This document shows positions 1 to 8,177 of a DNA stretch of 64,000 nt, piece after piece. The DNA lies in NCBI GenBank assembly GCA_022843745.1, contig JALHNB010000029.1, forward strand, positions 1-64,000, read 5' to 3'. Both the position numbers and the translations under genes were made by a program. Every line of letters starts with the position of its first letter. Position 1 is the stretch's first letter. The stretch is from Anaerolineae bacterium. Lineage in GTDB: Bacteria; Chloroflexota; Anaerolineae; Aggregatilineales; Phototrophicaceae. The notes beneath the pieces were generated by a model. The model had not been told where the DNA came from, searched no databases, and worked only from the letters and a program-made list of their open reading frames with translations.

Positions 1-444
1 AATCTGCTTTTCTTCCATCGCTTCAAGCAGGGCAGCCTGAGTTTTGGGAGTAGCGCGGTTGATCTCATCCGCCAGAACAATCTGCGCCATGATCGGGCCA
101 GCGCGGAACTCAAACTCGCGTGTTTTTTGATTAAACAGCGAAACGCCTGTCACATCGGAAGGCAGCATATCCGGCGTGAACTGGATGCGGCTAAAGGTAC
201 ACCCGATTGAACGGGAAAGCGCTTTTGCCATCATGGTTTTGCCGACACCGGGAATATCTTCGATGAGGATGTGACCCTGACTGAGCAAGCCCAGGACAGT
301 CAGACGAACCTCATTGCGTTTGCCGAGAATAACCTGACCGACACTCTGAACAATGCGGTCTGCAACATCTTGAACAATATTTGTAGTACGGGGCTGCTTG
401 TTGTTATCAGTGGTTCGGCGGGTTTCTTGAGGATAATCGGGCAT
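1..444 (-). CDS. MoxR-family AAA+ ATPase, N-terminal part (runs off window start)
   Basis: The first 148 residues are present; the rest lies before base 1. After a hydrophilic leader, the Walker A motif GVGKTMMAK and the strand ILIEDIPG are visible, then [13 protein letters not shown] and the Walker B/sensor stretch [22 protein letters not shown]. These are hallmarks of MoxR AAA+ ATPases, which act as chaperone-like factors that mature or insert metal into partner proteins, usually encoded next to a DUF58 protein and VWA proteins. The partner genes would lie outside the window. The start is the ATG at 442-444, with an AGCAGG-like ribosome site about five bases upstream. It is divergent from the roadblock gene. 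Confidence 0.9.
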   Translation of the reverse strand, partial: MPDYPQETRRTTDNNKQPRTTNIVQDVADRIVQSVGQVILGKRNEVRLTVLGLLSQGHILIEDIPGVGKTMMAKALSRSIGCTFSRIQFTPDMLPSDVTGVSLFNQKTREFEFRAGPIMAQIVLADEINRATPKTQAALLEAMEEKQI

Positions 445-569
445 AGTACCTGCTTTATTTGACGGGACTGTTGTTTGTATGAAGAACAATAGTCTACATT
501 CGTTTAAATGCACACTATCACCAGTATAGCCCACAGCCGGAATGATTGAAAGACAGTGATTTTGTTTAC

Positions 570-597
570 TTGCCCTTTAGGTCAGGTCTAGTATAAT
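570..597 (+). promoter_or_regulatory. Promoter of the roadblock gene
   Basis: TTGCCC at 570-575 and a perfect TATAAT at 592-597 are separated by 16 bases, about 48 bases before the ATG at 646. It lies in the 201-base gap between the divergent MoxR and roadblock genes. Read from sequence only. Confidence 0.6.
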
Positions 598-645
598 TAA
601 ATTCATAGGATATACTCGAAAATTACCCGCTGTGAGGATTAAACG

Positions 646-1017
646 ATGGCAAAATCGCGGACTGAATTAATGGTTGACCGTCTGCGTGACCTCCAGGCAA
701 CGACCCCGGAGATTGAAGGGGCAGGCGTTGTGAGCGTGGATGGTTTGATTATGGCTTCTTCGCTGCCAGCAGGGGTGGAAGAAGACCGCGTATCGGCCAT
801 GTCTGCGGCCATGATTTCACTGGGCGAGCGAATTTCCGGCGAACTCGGACGCGGGATGCTCGATCAGGTTCATATCAAGGGCAACAATGGATATGTGATT
901 CTCATGTCCGTTGGCGAAGAAGCTGTGTTAACCACACTCGTCCGCGAGGGCGCAAAATTGGGGCTGATCTTCCTGGATATGCGGCGGACAGCCAGCGATT
1001 TGGAAAAGTTAATCTGA
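646..1017 (+). CDS. Roadblock/LC7 domain protein (MglB-like)
   Basis: The 123-residue protein is a single roadblock/LC7 domain: helix, then the strand GAGVVSVDGLIMASSLP, a helix with AMSAAMISLGERISGEL, and the strand NGYVILMSVGEEAVLTTLV. Proteins of this family dimerise and act as activators or scaffolds for small Ras-like GTPases; MglB acts this way on MglA in cell polarity. An MglA-like GTPase gene is present about 5 kb away (6002-6532, minus strand), so a functional pair is plausible but inferred. A GAGG ribosome site precedes the ATG, and a good promoter lies upstream. Confidence 0.85.
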   Translation: MAKSRTELMVDRLRDLQATTPEIEGAGVVSVDGLIMASSLPAGVEEDRVSAMSAAMISLGERISGELGRGMLDQVHIKGNNGYVILMSVGEEAVLTTLVREGAKLGLIFLDMRRTASDLEKLI

Positions 1018-1142
1018 GGCCCAGACTTCAGACCTTCTCTAACAATCATCAAGCAGTCGATCAATCGGCGGGGGATAGTGTGCAGGAACAAGGTGACCTC
1101 CCCGCCGTTCTTTTTGTTGAATAGTCAAGGTGAGCAGAGAGA

Positions 1143-2849
1143 ATGCCTAAGCCAAAATATATCTTCTGCACCGGCGGCGTCGTCAGTTCTGTGGGAAAAG
1201 GTGTCACACTGGCGGCGATTGGACGAATCCTGAAGGCACGTGGCCTGAAAGTAGCCGTTCAGAAGCTTGATCCCTATCTGAACATCGACCCCGGAACAAT
1301 GAGTCCGTATCAACACGGTGAAGTGTTTGTGACGCATGATGGTGCTGAGACGGACCTCGACCTGGGTCATTATGAGCGTTTTATCGATGAGAACCTGAAC
1401 CGTGCGTCGAATGTTACAGCAGGACAGGTCTACAGCCATGTGATTAACCAGGAACGACGAGGGGATTACCTGAGTGCGACAATCCAGGTCGTACCGCACA
1501 TCACCAACGAGATCAAACGGCGCATGATGGCAGTCGGTAAGGAAAATAACGCCGATGTCATTCTGGTTGAGGTCGGCGGCACAGTCGGCGATATTGAAGG
1601 CCAACCGTTCCTGGAAGCGATCCGGCAAATCCGTATGGCGCTGCATCGTAATGACACTTTATCGGTTCATGTTACCTTTTTGCCCTACATAGGGGCAACA
1701 CACGAACTGAAAACCAAACCAACCCAGCACAGTGTTCGTGATTTACGTGGAATCGGCATCCATCCTCAAGTGATTATCGCGCGAACGGATTATCCAGTCA
1801 GCAAAGATGTGATTAACAAGATTGCGCTGTTCTGCGATGTTGATGAAGAAGCCGTTATCCCGCTGATGACGACGGATCTGTTATACGATGTGCCGCTTGT
1901 ACTGGAAGATGCGGGACTGGGAGATTATCTGATCGCCCAACTCGAACTGGAAGCACCCAAGCCAGCTTTGGATGATTGGCGCAAAATGATCCAGCGGATG
2001 CGCAATGCGCGCGAACCCGTGCGAATAGGCGTTGTTGGCAAATATGTTGAACTCCACGATGCTTATATGAGTATGCGTGAGGCGCTTTACCACGCTGCCA
2101 GCTCGACAGATCGCCAATTGGAGATCAGTTGGATTCACTCTGGCGACCTGGAGAAAGATAAAGGCTGGGACGAACTGGACAAAGTTGATGGTATTATCGT
2201 TCCCGGCGGGTTTGGCGAACGCGGCGTTGAGGGCATGATTCTGGCTGCTCGATATGCCCGTGAGCGCAATGTTCCCTATCTGGGTTTGTGCCTGGGTATG
2301 CAGGTGATGTGCATCGAATTTGCCCGTAATGTATTGGAACTCGAAGACGCCAACAGTGCGGAATTTGGCACACACACAACCAATCCAGTAATTGACCTGA
2401 TGAATGACCAGCGCACCATTACGGATATGGGTGGCACGATGCGCCTGGGTACTTATCCATGTCGTTTGCAACCGGATTCACTGGCGGCCAAAGCCTATGG
2501 CAACGCAAAAGAAATTCACGAACGTCACCGCCATCGTTTTGAGTTTAATAACCAGTATCGTGCAGCCTTTCAACAAAAGGGAATGGTTTTTAGCGGCCTC
2601 AGCCCTGACCAAACACTGGTTGAAATCTCCGAACTCAAGGATCACCCGTTTATGATCGGTAGCCAGTTTCACCCGGAATTTTTGAGTCGCCCGAATTTGC
2701 CACACCCGCTGTTTAGCGCTTTTATCGAAGCAGCAATCAAAAACTCGAATAACCCTGCCCATCTTAATGGTCATAACCAACCGGAAGCCACGATAACAAC
2801 GGCAAATACTGCAAATACAGTAAAAGACGAAACCGAATCAAGGAATTAA
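1143..2849 (+). CDS. pyrG: CTP synthase
   Basis: Makes CTP from UTP, ATP and glutamine in the cytoplasm. The N-terminal synthetase domain (about residues 1-266) opens with FCTGGVVSSVGKGVT, the nucleotide-binding loop, and carries the conserved MSPYQHGEVFVTHDG and EVGGTVGDIE stretches. The C-terminal class I glutamine amidotransferase domain (about 290-535) has the nucleophile motif GLCLGMQ and the FHPEF histidine/glutamate motif. At 568 residues it is slightly longer than usual because of a low-complexity Asn/Thr-rich tail after about residue 535. An AGCAGAGAG stretch precedes the ATG. It is followed after four bases by the deaminase-like gene, so the two are probably cotranscribed. Confidence 0.97.
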   Translation: MPKPKYIFCTGGVVSSVGKGVTLAAIGRILKARGLKVAVQKLDPYLNIDPGTMSPYQHGEVFVTHDGAETDLDLGHYERFIDENLNRASNVTAGQVYSHVINQERRGDYLSATIQVVPHITNEIKRRMMAVGKENNADVILVEVGGTVGDIEGQPFLEAIRQIRMALHRNDTLSVHVTFLPYIGATHELKTKPTQHSVRDLRGIGIHPQVIIARTDYPVSKDVINKIALFCDVDEEAVIPLMTTDLLYDVPLVLEDAGLGDYLIAQLELEAPKPALDDWRKMIQRMRNAREPVRIGVVGKYVELHDAYMSMREALYHAASSTDRQLEISWIHSGDLEKDKGWDELDKVDGIIVPGGFGERGVEGMILAARYARERNVPYLGLCLGMQVMCIEFARNVLELEDANSAEFGTHTTNPVIDLMNDQRTITDMGGTMRLGTYPCRLQPDSLAAKAYGNAKEIHERHRHRFEFNNQYRAAFQQKGMVFSGLSPDQTLVEISELKDHPFMIGSQFHPEFLSRPNLPHPLFSAFIEAAIKNSNNPAHLNGHNQPEATITTANTANTVKDETESRN

Positions 2850-2853
2850 CGGC

Positions 2854-3891
2854 ATGTCTATTGAAAAATTTATCCGCGAGATGCCCAAAGTCGAGCTGAA
2901 TATTCACCTCGAAGGGTCGATCCAGAAAGAGACTTTGCTCATCATCGCGGAGCAAAATGAAGTTAGTGAATCACTCAAACATTTTAATCAATGGGTGCAG
3001 TTGATTGATAAGCCGGATTATGCCCGGCTGGATGAAATTGTGACGACGACCTGCAAATGGTTGCAGCAGCCTGAAGATTTGACACATGCGGTCTATGAAC
3101 TGGGTGTGTCACTGGCGAAACAGAATGTGCGCTATGCCGAAGTCAGTATTACACCGACAATCTATACCGAAAATGGTATGTCCTTCGAAGATTTTCTGAC
3201 AGCTATCAACGATGGTCGGGATCGTGCGGCGCGCGCCTGGGGTGTGCGTATGGCGTGGATTCTCAATATTCCACGTCAGCAACCCCGCATCTCTGATGAA
3301 ATCATACGGCTGGCGACAGGTGCGAATGCGAAACGTGGTGGCGTGATCGGTATTGGCTTGAGTGGGCGCGAAGATGCACAGCCCGCAGGTCAATTTGAAC
3401 GCGCTTTTCGCACTGCCGAGAAAAAAGAAATGGTTCGCGCAGCGCAGGCCGGTGACAAACATGGCGCAGAGGGTATTCTGGATGTCATTAACGCGCTTGC
3501 ACCGAGCCGCCTCATTGATGGGTGGGGGAGTGCGGATGCGCCTGATGTGTTATCGCTGCTGACCGATCAGGGAATCCCACTGGTCGTTTGCATGTCACGG
3601 GCATTGTGCTTCGGTCAGGTTGCCAGCTACAGTGCATACCCGCTTCGCTACCTGCACGATCAGGGTACGACGCTTATCATAAGCTCGGAAATGCCTCACT
3701 ATTTCAAGCGCACCCTGAACGACGAATATTTAGCGGCGGTTGAACATGGCAAGCTGTCTATCGAGGAACTGGAAGCGGTTGCTTTGAACGCCGTGTATGC
3801 CTGCCATCTGCCAGAAGCAGAAAAGGCAAAGCTGCTCGAAACCTTCTTGCAGGATTATGCTCGACTCAAAGCCGAATACGTCCCTGCATAA
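2854..3891 (+). CDS. Adenosine-deaminase-like protein lacking the catalytic residues
   Basis: The 345-residue protein has the fold signature of the adenosine/AMP deaminase family: MPKVELNIHLEGSIQKETL at the N-terminus matches the family's PKVELHVHLDG motif, and the later strands align along the whole length. The catalytic set is degraded. The first metal histidine of HxH is Asn16 (N-I-H18). The HAGE motif is QAGD (198-201), so both the zinc histidine and the general-acid glutamate are changed. The GHG histidine is Asp222. The TDDP pair is SEMP (Glu279, Met280). I therefore expect a pseudoenzyme that may bind a nucleoside without zinc, or a different activity. It sits four bases after pyrG, suggesting a nucleotide-related or regulatory role. 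The family call is firm; the function is unknown. Confidence 0.8.
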   Translation: MSIEKFIREMPKVELNIHLEGSIQKETLLIIAEQNEVSESLKHFNQWVQLIDKPDYARLDEIVTTTCKWLQQPEDLTHAVYELGVSLAKQNVRYAEVSITPTIYTENGMSFEDFLTAINDGRDRAARAWGVRMAWILNIPRQQPRISDEIIRLATGANAKRGGVIGIGLSGREDAQPAGQFERAFRTAEKKEMVRAAQAGDKHGAEGILDVINALAPSRLIDGWGSADAPDVLSLLTDQGIPLVVCMSRALCFGQVASYSAYPLRYLHDQGTTLIISSEMPHYFKRTLNDEYLAAVEHGKLSIEELEAVALNAVYACHLPEAEKAKLLETFLQDYARLKAEYVPA

Positions 3892-3913
3892 CCCCACATA
3901 AGTAGGAATCAAA

Positions 3914-3941
3914 AAGCGCCGAGTGAAACATCTCGGCGCTT
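3914..3941. terminator. Bidirectional terminator between the deaminase-like gene and dnaK
   Basis: A perfect 10-base stem (AAGCGCCGAG at 3914-3923, its complement at 3932-3941) encloses an eight-base loop. It is flanked by A-rich sequence on the left and a T-run on the right, so it can terminate both convergent genes. Confidence 0.85.
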
Positions 3942-3955
3942 ACTTTTTTATCGAA

Positions 3956-5839
3956 CTAGGCTTCGGTAAATTCGCCTTCTACCACATCACCTTCAGGTTG
4001 ACGCTGCCCATAGGCGCTTCCGCCATCCTGAGCGCTGGTATCCGCATTCATCTGCTGGGTAAGTGCGTAGGTCGCGTTTTGCAGCATCTGCGATGCCGAG
4101 CGAATGGCCTCAACATCTTCATGCCTGGTTGCTTCTCTCAGATTAACAATCTGGCTTTCAATGGCGACACGATCATTTGCAGGGACTTTCGCGCCCAGTT
4201 GATTGAGTGCTTTTTCGGCCTGATAAAGTAGCGAGTCGGCCTCATTACGGGCTTGCGCTAACACATGGCGCTTCTCGTCTTCCGTGCGATGCTGGTTGGC
4301 ATCCTTGACCAGACGATCAACTTCCGCACCTGTCAAATTCGTCGAAGCTGTGACGGTGATTTTCTGTACTTTACCTGTGGCCTTGTCCGTTGCCGTGACG
4401 TTGAGAATGCCGTTGGCATCAATATCAAAGGCCACTTCGACCTGTGGTACACCACGCGGCGCGGGCGGTAATCCTTCCAGCCGGAAATGCCCTAAAGTCA
4501 TATTGTCAGCAGCCATCGGGCGTTCGCCTTGCAGGACATGGATGTCTACTGCGGTTTGGTCGTCCGCCGCTGTCGAGAAAATTTCAGTCTTATTGACCGG
4601 AATGGTGGTGTTACGCTCGATCAGCTTGGTCATGACACCGCCCATTGTTTCGACACCCAGGCTCAGCGGCGTCACGTCGAGCAGCAGCACATCTTTCACA
4701 TCGCCAGCGAGTACACCTGCTTGCAATGCTGCGCCGACAGCAACGACTTCATCCGGGTTGACGCTCTTATTGGGCGTTTTACCCAGGTGAGACTGAATGA
4801 AGTCCTGAACCATCGGCATCCGGGTCGCACCACCTACCAGAACCACTTCATCGAGTTGATTCTTATCAACATCGGCATCCTTCAACGCTTGCTTTAGAGG
4901 TGCTTCCAGACGTGCCATCAGCGGGGCGCTCAACTGCTCGAATTTGGAACGAGTCAGTGTCAGTTGCAAGTGACGTGGGCCGCTGGCATCTGCGGTAATG
5001 AAGGGCAGATTGATTTCAGTCTGTACCATGCTGGAAAGTTCGATTTTGGCTTTTTCAGCAGCTTCTTTTAAACGCTGCAAGGCCTGGCGGTCACTACGAA
5101 GCTCGATAGCTGTGTCTTTCTTGAATTCCTCAGCAATCCAATCGACAATCGCCTGATCCCAGTCATCACCGCCAAGATGCGTATCGCCGCTGGTGGATTT
5201 GACTTCAATCACGCCGTCCCCAACTTCCAGCACCGATACATCGAATGTACCGCCGCCGAGGTCAAAGACGAGAATGGTTTCCAGGGCTTTCTTGTCCAAA
5301 CCATAGGCAAATGCTGCCGCCGTTGGCTCGTTGATGATACGCAGAACTTCCAGACCCGCGATTTTGCCCGCGTCTTTGGTCGCCTGACGCTGGCTGTCGT
5401 TGAAATAGGCCGGAACGGTAATGACTGCCTGTGTGACGGTTTCGCCCAGATAAGCCTCAGCGTCCTTTTTGAGCTTGCCGAGAATCATCGCGCTGATTTC
5501 CTGCGGGGTGTAGTTCCGGTTGGTCGCGGGAATTTTCACCTGTGCATCGTTTGTTGGGCCTGCAACGACATGATAAGGGAGGCGTTCTGCTTCCGCTTTC
5601 GATTCTGCCGAGGTCTTACCCATCAAACGCTTGATTGAGAAAACCGTGTTTTCCGGGTTAATGACTGCCTGACGTTTGGCAACCTGACCCACCAGGCGCT
5701 CATTGTTTTTTGTGAATGCAACAATTGAAGGCGTCGTGCGACTGCCTTCCGTACTGGAAATGACAACAGGTTCGCCGCCTTCAAGAACGGCGACAACGGA
5801 GTTTGTCGTGCCGAGATCTATACCTACTATTTTTCCCAT
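3956..5839 (-). CDS. dnaK: Chaperone DnaK (Hsp70)
   Basis: ATP-driven Hsp70 chaperone, 627 residues. The N-terminal ATPase domain begins [18 protein letters not shown] and includes the phosphate-2 motif [25 protein letters not shown] and [11 protein letters not shown]. The substrate-binding domain starts after the linker [13 protein letters not shown], and the tail ends in VVEGEFTEA, a usual bacterial DnaK ending. GrpE and DnaJ are not adjacent, so this is a stand-alone dnaK; the only J-domain in the window belongs to the VWA fusion at 8174-9670. An AGAGG ribosome site sits ten bases before the ATG. I see no CIRCE element in the 5840-5947 leader; a TTGACG hexamer at 5913-5918 could be its -35 box. 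Confidence 0.97.
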   Translation of the reverse strand: MGKIVGIDLGTTNSVVAVLEGGEPVVISSTEGSRTTPSIVAFTKNNERLVGQVAKRQAVINPENTVFSIKRLMGKTSAESKAEAERLPYHVVAGPTNDAQVKIPATNRNYTPQEISAMILGKLKKDAEAYLGETVTQAVITVPAYFNDSQRQATKDAGKIAGLEVLRIINEPTAAAFAYGLDKKALETILVFDLGGGTFDVSVLEVGDGVIEVKSTSGDTHLGGDDWDQAIVDWIAEEFKKDTAIELRSDRQALQRLKEAAEKAKIELSSMVQTEINLPFITADASGPRHLQLTLTRSKFEQLSAPLMARLEAPLKQALKDADVDKNQLDEVVLVGGATRMPMVQDFIQSHLGKTPNKSVNPDEVVAVGAALQAGVLAGDVKDVLLLDVTPLSLGVETMGGVMTKLIERNTTIPVNKTEIFSTAADDQTAVDIHVLQGERPMAADNMTLGHFRLEGLPPAPRGVPQVEVAFDIDANGILNVTATDKATGKVQKITVTASTNLTGAEVDRLVKDANQHRTEDEKRHVLAQARNEADSLLYQAEKALNQLGAKVPANDRVAIESQIVNLREATRHEDVEAIRSASQMLQNATYALTQQMNADTSAQDGGSAYGQRQPEGDVVEGEFTEA

Positions 5840-5941
5840 TATTTTAAATCCTCTGGTCGTTACAATGTGGTTGTGTTACGTCTAAGAGTCTAATCCGCAA
5901 CTATCAGAGAAACGTCAAAGGAATGTATGATCTCTATAAAA

Positions 5942-5965
5942 TAAAAAAGCCGGTGAGTACCGGCT
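5942..5965 (-). terminator. Terminator of the signalling operon
   Basis: A 7-base stem (AGCCGGT at 5948-5954, ACCGGCT at 5959-5965) with a GAGT loop is followed on the minus strand by a T-run (5942-5948). It lies 36 bases past the stop of the GTPase gene and ends that operon before dnaK. Confidence 0.8.
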
Positions 5966-6001
5966 CTAATAATTCGTTTACACTTCAACGTTTTAGATGG
6001 T

Positions 6002-6532
6002 TTATGTAGCTGGATGGACTTTTTTGAGCAATTCCACGACCTGGAGGAGCACCTGGCGCACACTGGATTTTTGGGTGGCGACGCACGGCATCACCGTCAC
6101 GTTGCTATCCAACCTCGTACCCCGTCGAATTTCGGTTAATTTAGCTGAACCGTCAAGATCGGTCTTGTTGGCAACAAGGAGGTACGGAACGTTGGCATAG
6201 TTGGTGAATTGATCGAGCAATTCCGCAGCGGCCTGAAATGAAAGTGTGTCGGTGCTATCGACAAGGACGATAAAGGCATTCATCTCGCCGGAAAGAATCT
6301 CCCACATAAAATCAAAACGAGTCTGACCGGGAGTACCATAAAGATACAGCGTATCTCCGCCGAGTGTCAGCCGTCCATAATCCATTGCCACCGTTGTTTC
6401 AGCTTTGATTCCGCGATCCTCGGTGGTGATTTTTTTCTCCGTCGAGACAACCGGAATATCGGAAATCGTCTTGATGAACTGCGTTTTCCCGGAGTTAAAA
6501 GGGCCCGTAACGACAATCTTGAAAGAGGACAC
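6002..6532 (-). CDS. MglA/Arf-like small GTPase
   Basis: A 176-residue Ras-superfamily GTPase. The P-loop GPFNSGKTQF is near the N-terminus. The G3 region is YGTPGQTRFDF, where the usual DxxG aspartate is replaced, as is common in the prokaryotic MglA/Rag-like branch. The G4 motif is ANKTDLD. No membrane anchor is visible. Partners of this family are roadblock proteins, and one is encoded at 646-1017. It is the last gene of the minus-strand kinase/phosphatase/FHA operon, 107 bases after the response regulator, so it may report or execute that pathway's output. A terminator follows. Confidence 0.88.
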   Translation of the reverse strand: MSSFKIVVTGPFNSGKTQFIKTISDIPVVSTEKKITTEDRGIKAETTVAMDYGRLTLGGDTLYLYGTPGQTRFDFMWEILSGEMNAFIVLVDSTDTLSFQAAAELLDQFTNYANVPYLLVANKTDLDGSAKLTEIRRGTRLDSNVTVMPCVATQKSSVRQVLLQVVELLKKVHPAT

Positions 6533-6608
6533 GATACCCTCCTTTAAGTAACTGTTTACACTACTATTTTATGTCGAAACAGGCTGCATCACAAGATAAG
6601 CACCCTCG

Positions 6609-6668
6609 TTAAGGCGATTTCCTCGGATATACGCTTAAGTTAAGGCGATTCCTCGGATATACGCTTAA
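6609..6668. repeat. Tandem duplication of the response-regulator 3' end
   Basis: Two copies of a ~30-base unit (6609-6638 and 6640-6668) differ only by one extra T in the outer copy. The inner copy encodes the last residues and the TAA stop of the response regulator, and the outer copy lies just past the stop. The extra T puts the outer copy in another frame, so the original C-terminus may have been longer. Confidence 0.9.
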
Positions 6669-7389
6669 AGTCCATAAACCGATAGCCTACACCACGTTCA
6701 GTGAGGATGTATTTCGGATGTGAAGGGTCTTCTTCAATTTTCTCACGGAGATAGTTGACGTAAAGCCGGACATAATGCGCTTCGTCGCGGTACTCATATC
6801 CCCAAACTTTCGCCAGCAGTTGATCGTGGGGAACTGTCCAGCCTGCATTCTCGATCAGGTGATAAAGCAAACGATATTCTGTTGGGCGGAGCTTGACAGG
6901 CTCTCCATTGACGATAACCTCGCGGCGATTGAAATCAACACTCAACCGATCATCAATTTTTAATACGGCTTCTTCAGGCGAACTGGAAGGCATGTTTGCG
7001 CGGCGCAAAACAGCCTTGATGCGACTGGATAGTTCGCGGGGGCCAAATGGTTTGGTGATATAATCATCCGCACCGAGTTCCAGGCCATAAACCCGATCAT
7101 TCTCCTCGCCTTTAGCCGTCAACATAATCACCGGGATATTCGAGAATTCGCGCAGCATCCGCAGCGTCTCAAAACCGTCCAACTCGGGCATCATAACATC
7201 GAGGAGTACAATATCCGGCAGTTTGGTACGCACAGCTTCGAGCGCTTCCAAGCCACTGTGTGCTTCAATGACCTGGTGGCCTTCGAGTTCCAGGTTCATG
7301 CGGATAAAACCAATAATACGCGGTTCATCATCGACAACGAGAATACGTTTTCCATCGCGTTGTGTCGCGCGTGGTACTTTAGCGGTCAT
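6640..7389 (-). CDS. OmpR/PhoB-family response regulator
   Basis: A 249-residue DNA-binding response regulator. The receiver domain (about residues 14-130) has the acidic pair in ILVVDDEPR, the phospho-acceptor Asp in [13 protein letters not shown], the Thr of VIMLTAKG and the Lys of ITKPFGP. The winged-helix domain (about 145-240) contains [17 protein letters not shown] and [13 protein letters not shown]-like sequence ending in GVGYRFMDF. No histidine kinase is adjacent; it lies in an operon of Ser/Thr kinase, phosphatase and FHA genes, so it might be a Ser/Thr kinase target (inference). Its 3' end is tandemly duplicated just after the stop. Confidence 0.93.
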   Translation of the reverse strand: MTAKVPRATQRDGKRILVVDDEPRIIGFIRMNLELEGHQVIEAHSGLEALEAVRTKLPDIVLLDVMMPELDGFETLRMLREFSNIPVIMLTAKGEENDRVYGLELGADDYITKPFGPRELSSRIKAVLRRANMPSSSPEEAVLKIDDRLSVDFNRREVIVNGEPVKLRPTEYRLLYHLIENAGWTVPHDQLLAKVWGYEYRDEAHYVRLYVNYLREKIEEDPSHPKYILTERGVGYRFMDFKRISEESP

Positions 7390-7411
7390 AGTTATTTCCT
7401 TGCTTCAACTT

Positions 7412-7657
7412 TCAATCGTTACGGAACGGCAGCGGGAATTCTTCCTTCGCTTCGGTATCCGGTAGAAGCTGAATGAAATTGATACGTGACCAGGGGATTA
7501 TAATTGTTGTTACCCCTTCGTCAATCCAGGATACTTCTTTGTCTTTGCGGTCACGTGGGTTAGACCCTATAACGGCAAGTTCTGACAAATTGGGAAGTTC
7601 TTCAACGTCTAACTTGACGGCATCTTGATTGTTAATGTGAACGAGTAGTGTAATCAT
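7412..7657 (-). CDS. Small conserved-looking hypothetical protein of the signalling operon
   Basis: An 81-residue, acidic, soluble protein with no family I recognise. It looks like a small beta-rich domain: strand ITLLVHINNQ, then LPNLSELAVIG and GVTTIIIPWSRINFIQLLP, the last resembling the closing strand of Sm-like barrels. That resemblance is weak. It lies 22 bases before the response regulator and 19 bases after the FHA gene on the same strand, which supports it being real. Confidence 0.65.
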   Translation of the reverse strand: MITLLVHINNQDAVKLDVEELPNLSELAVIGSNPRDRKDKEVSWIDEGVTTIIIPWSRINFIQLLPDTEAKEEFPLPFRND

Positions 7658-7676
7658 AGCTGCTCCGCGAGGTAGG

Positions 7677-8177
7677 TCATTTAAAATAAACGTGAGCGAC
7701 CAGCTTGCCTAACCGAATTTCATCGCCATCGCGCAGAACGCGGGGCTGGTCTGGCATTAAACGCTGACCGTTCAGATGAGTCCCGTTGGCGCTGCCCATA
7801 TCAATCAGGGTGAGGGTGTCGTCACTACGGGCGATAACCGCATGGATGCGTGACACACCTTTCTCAAGCGCGCCATACGGAGTCAGGTCGAGATCGGGTT
7901 TCTGATTGCTGCTGGAGTCAAGCCGTCCCAGAACGGTTCGTTTGGCAGGGCGAACAACAATGGGATCACTGGCATCTCGAATATGAATAATAATCGAGGC
8001 ATCCTGACCAAAACGAGCTGTACCCCAGGTCGCTTTCGCCGCCAGTTCGTTCGATGAAGGGTCTAGCTGCTTTGTCGGCAGGGTAGCAGGTACATCGGAT
8101 ACCAGATTTTGCCCGCATTCTTCGCAAAATAAATAGCCTATGCGATTTTTATGACCGCAATATGGGCAAGCACTCAT
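7677..8177 (-). CDS. Zinc-ribbon plus FHA domain protein
   Basis: A 166-residue cytoplasmic protein. Residues 1-25 form a zinc ribbon with two CxxC pairs (CPYC and CEEC). After a linker, an FHA domain (about 75-166) shows VLGRLD, the phosphothreonine-binding GVSRIHAVI and the SANGTHLNG loop. FHA domains bind phosphothreonine peptides, so this protein is a likely reader of the kinase encoded upstream in the same operon. The start ATG overlaps the stop of the J/VWA gene by four bases (ATGA), indicating translational coupling. Confidence 0.9.
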   Translation of the reverse strand: MSACPYCGHKNRIGYLFCEECGQNLVSDVPATLPTKQLDPSSNELAAKATWGTARFGQDASIIIHIRDASDPIVVRPAKRTVLGRLDSSSNQKPDLDLTPYGALEKGVSRIHAVIARSDDTLTLIDMGSANGTHLNGQRLMPDQPRVLRDGDEIRLGKLVAHVYFK

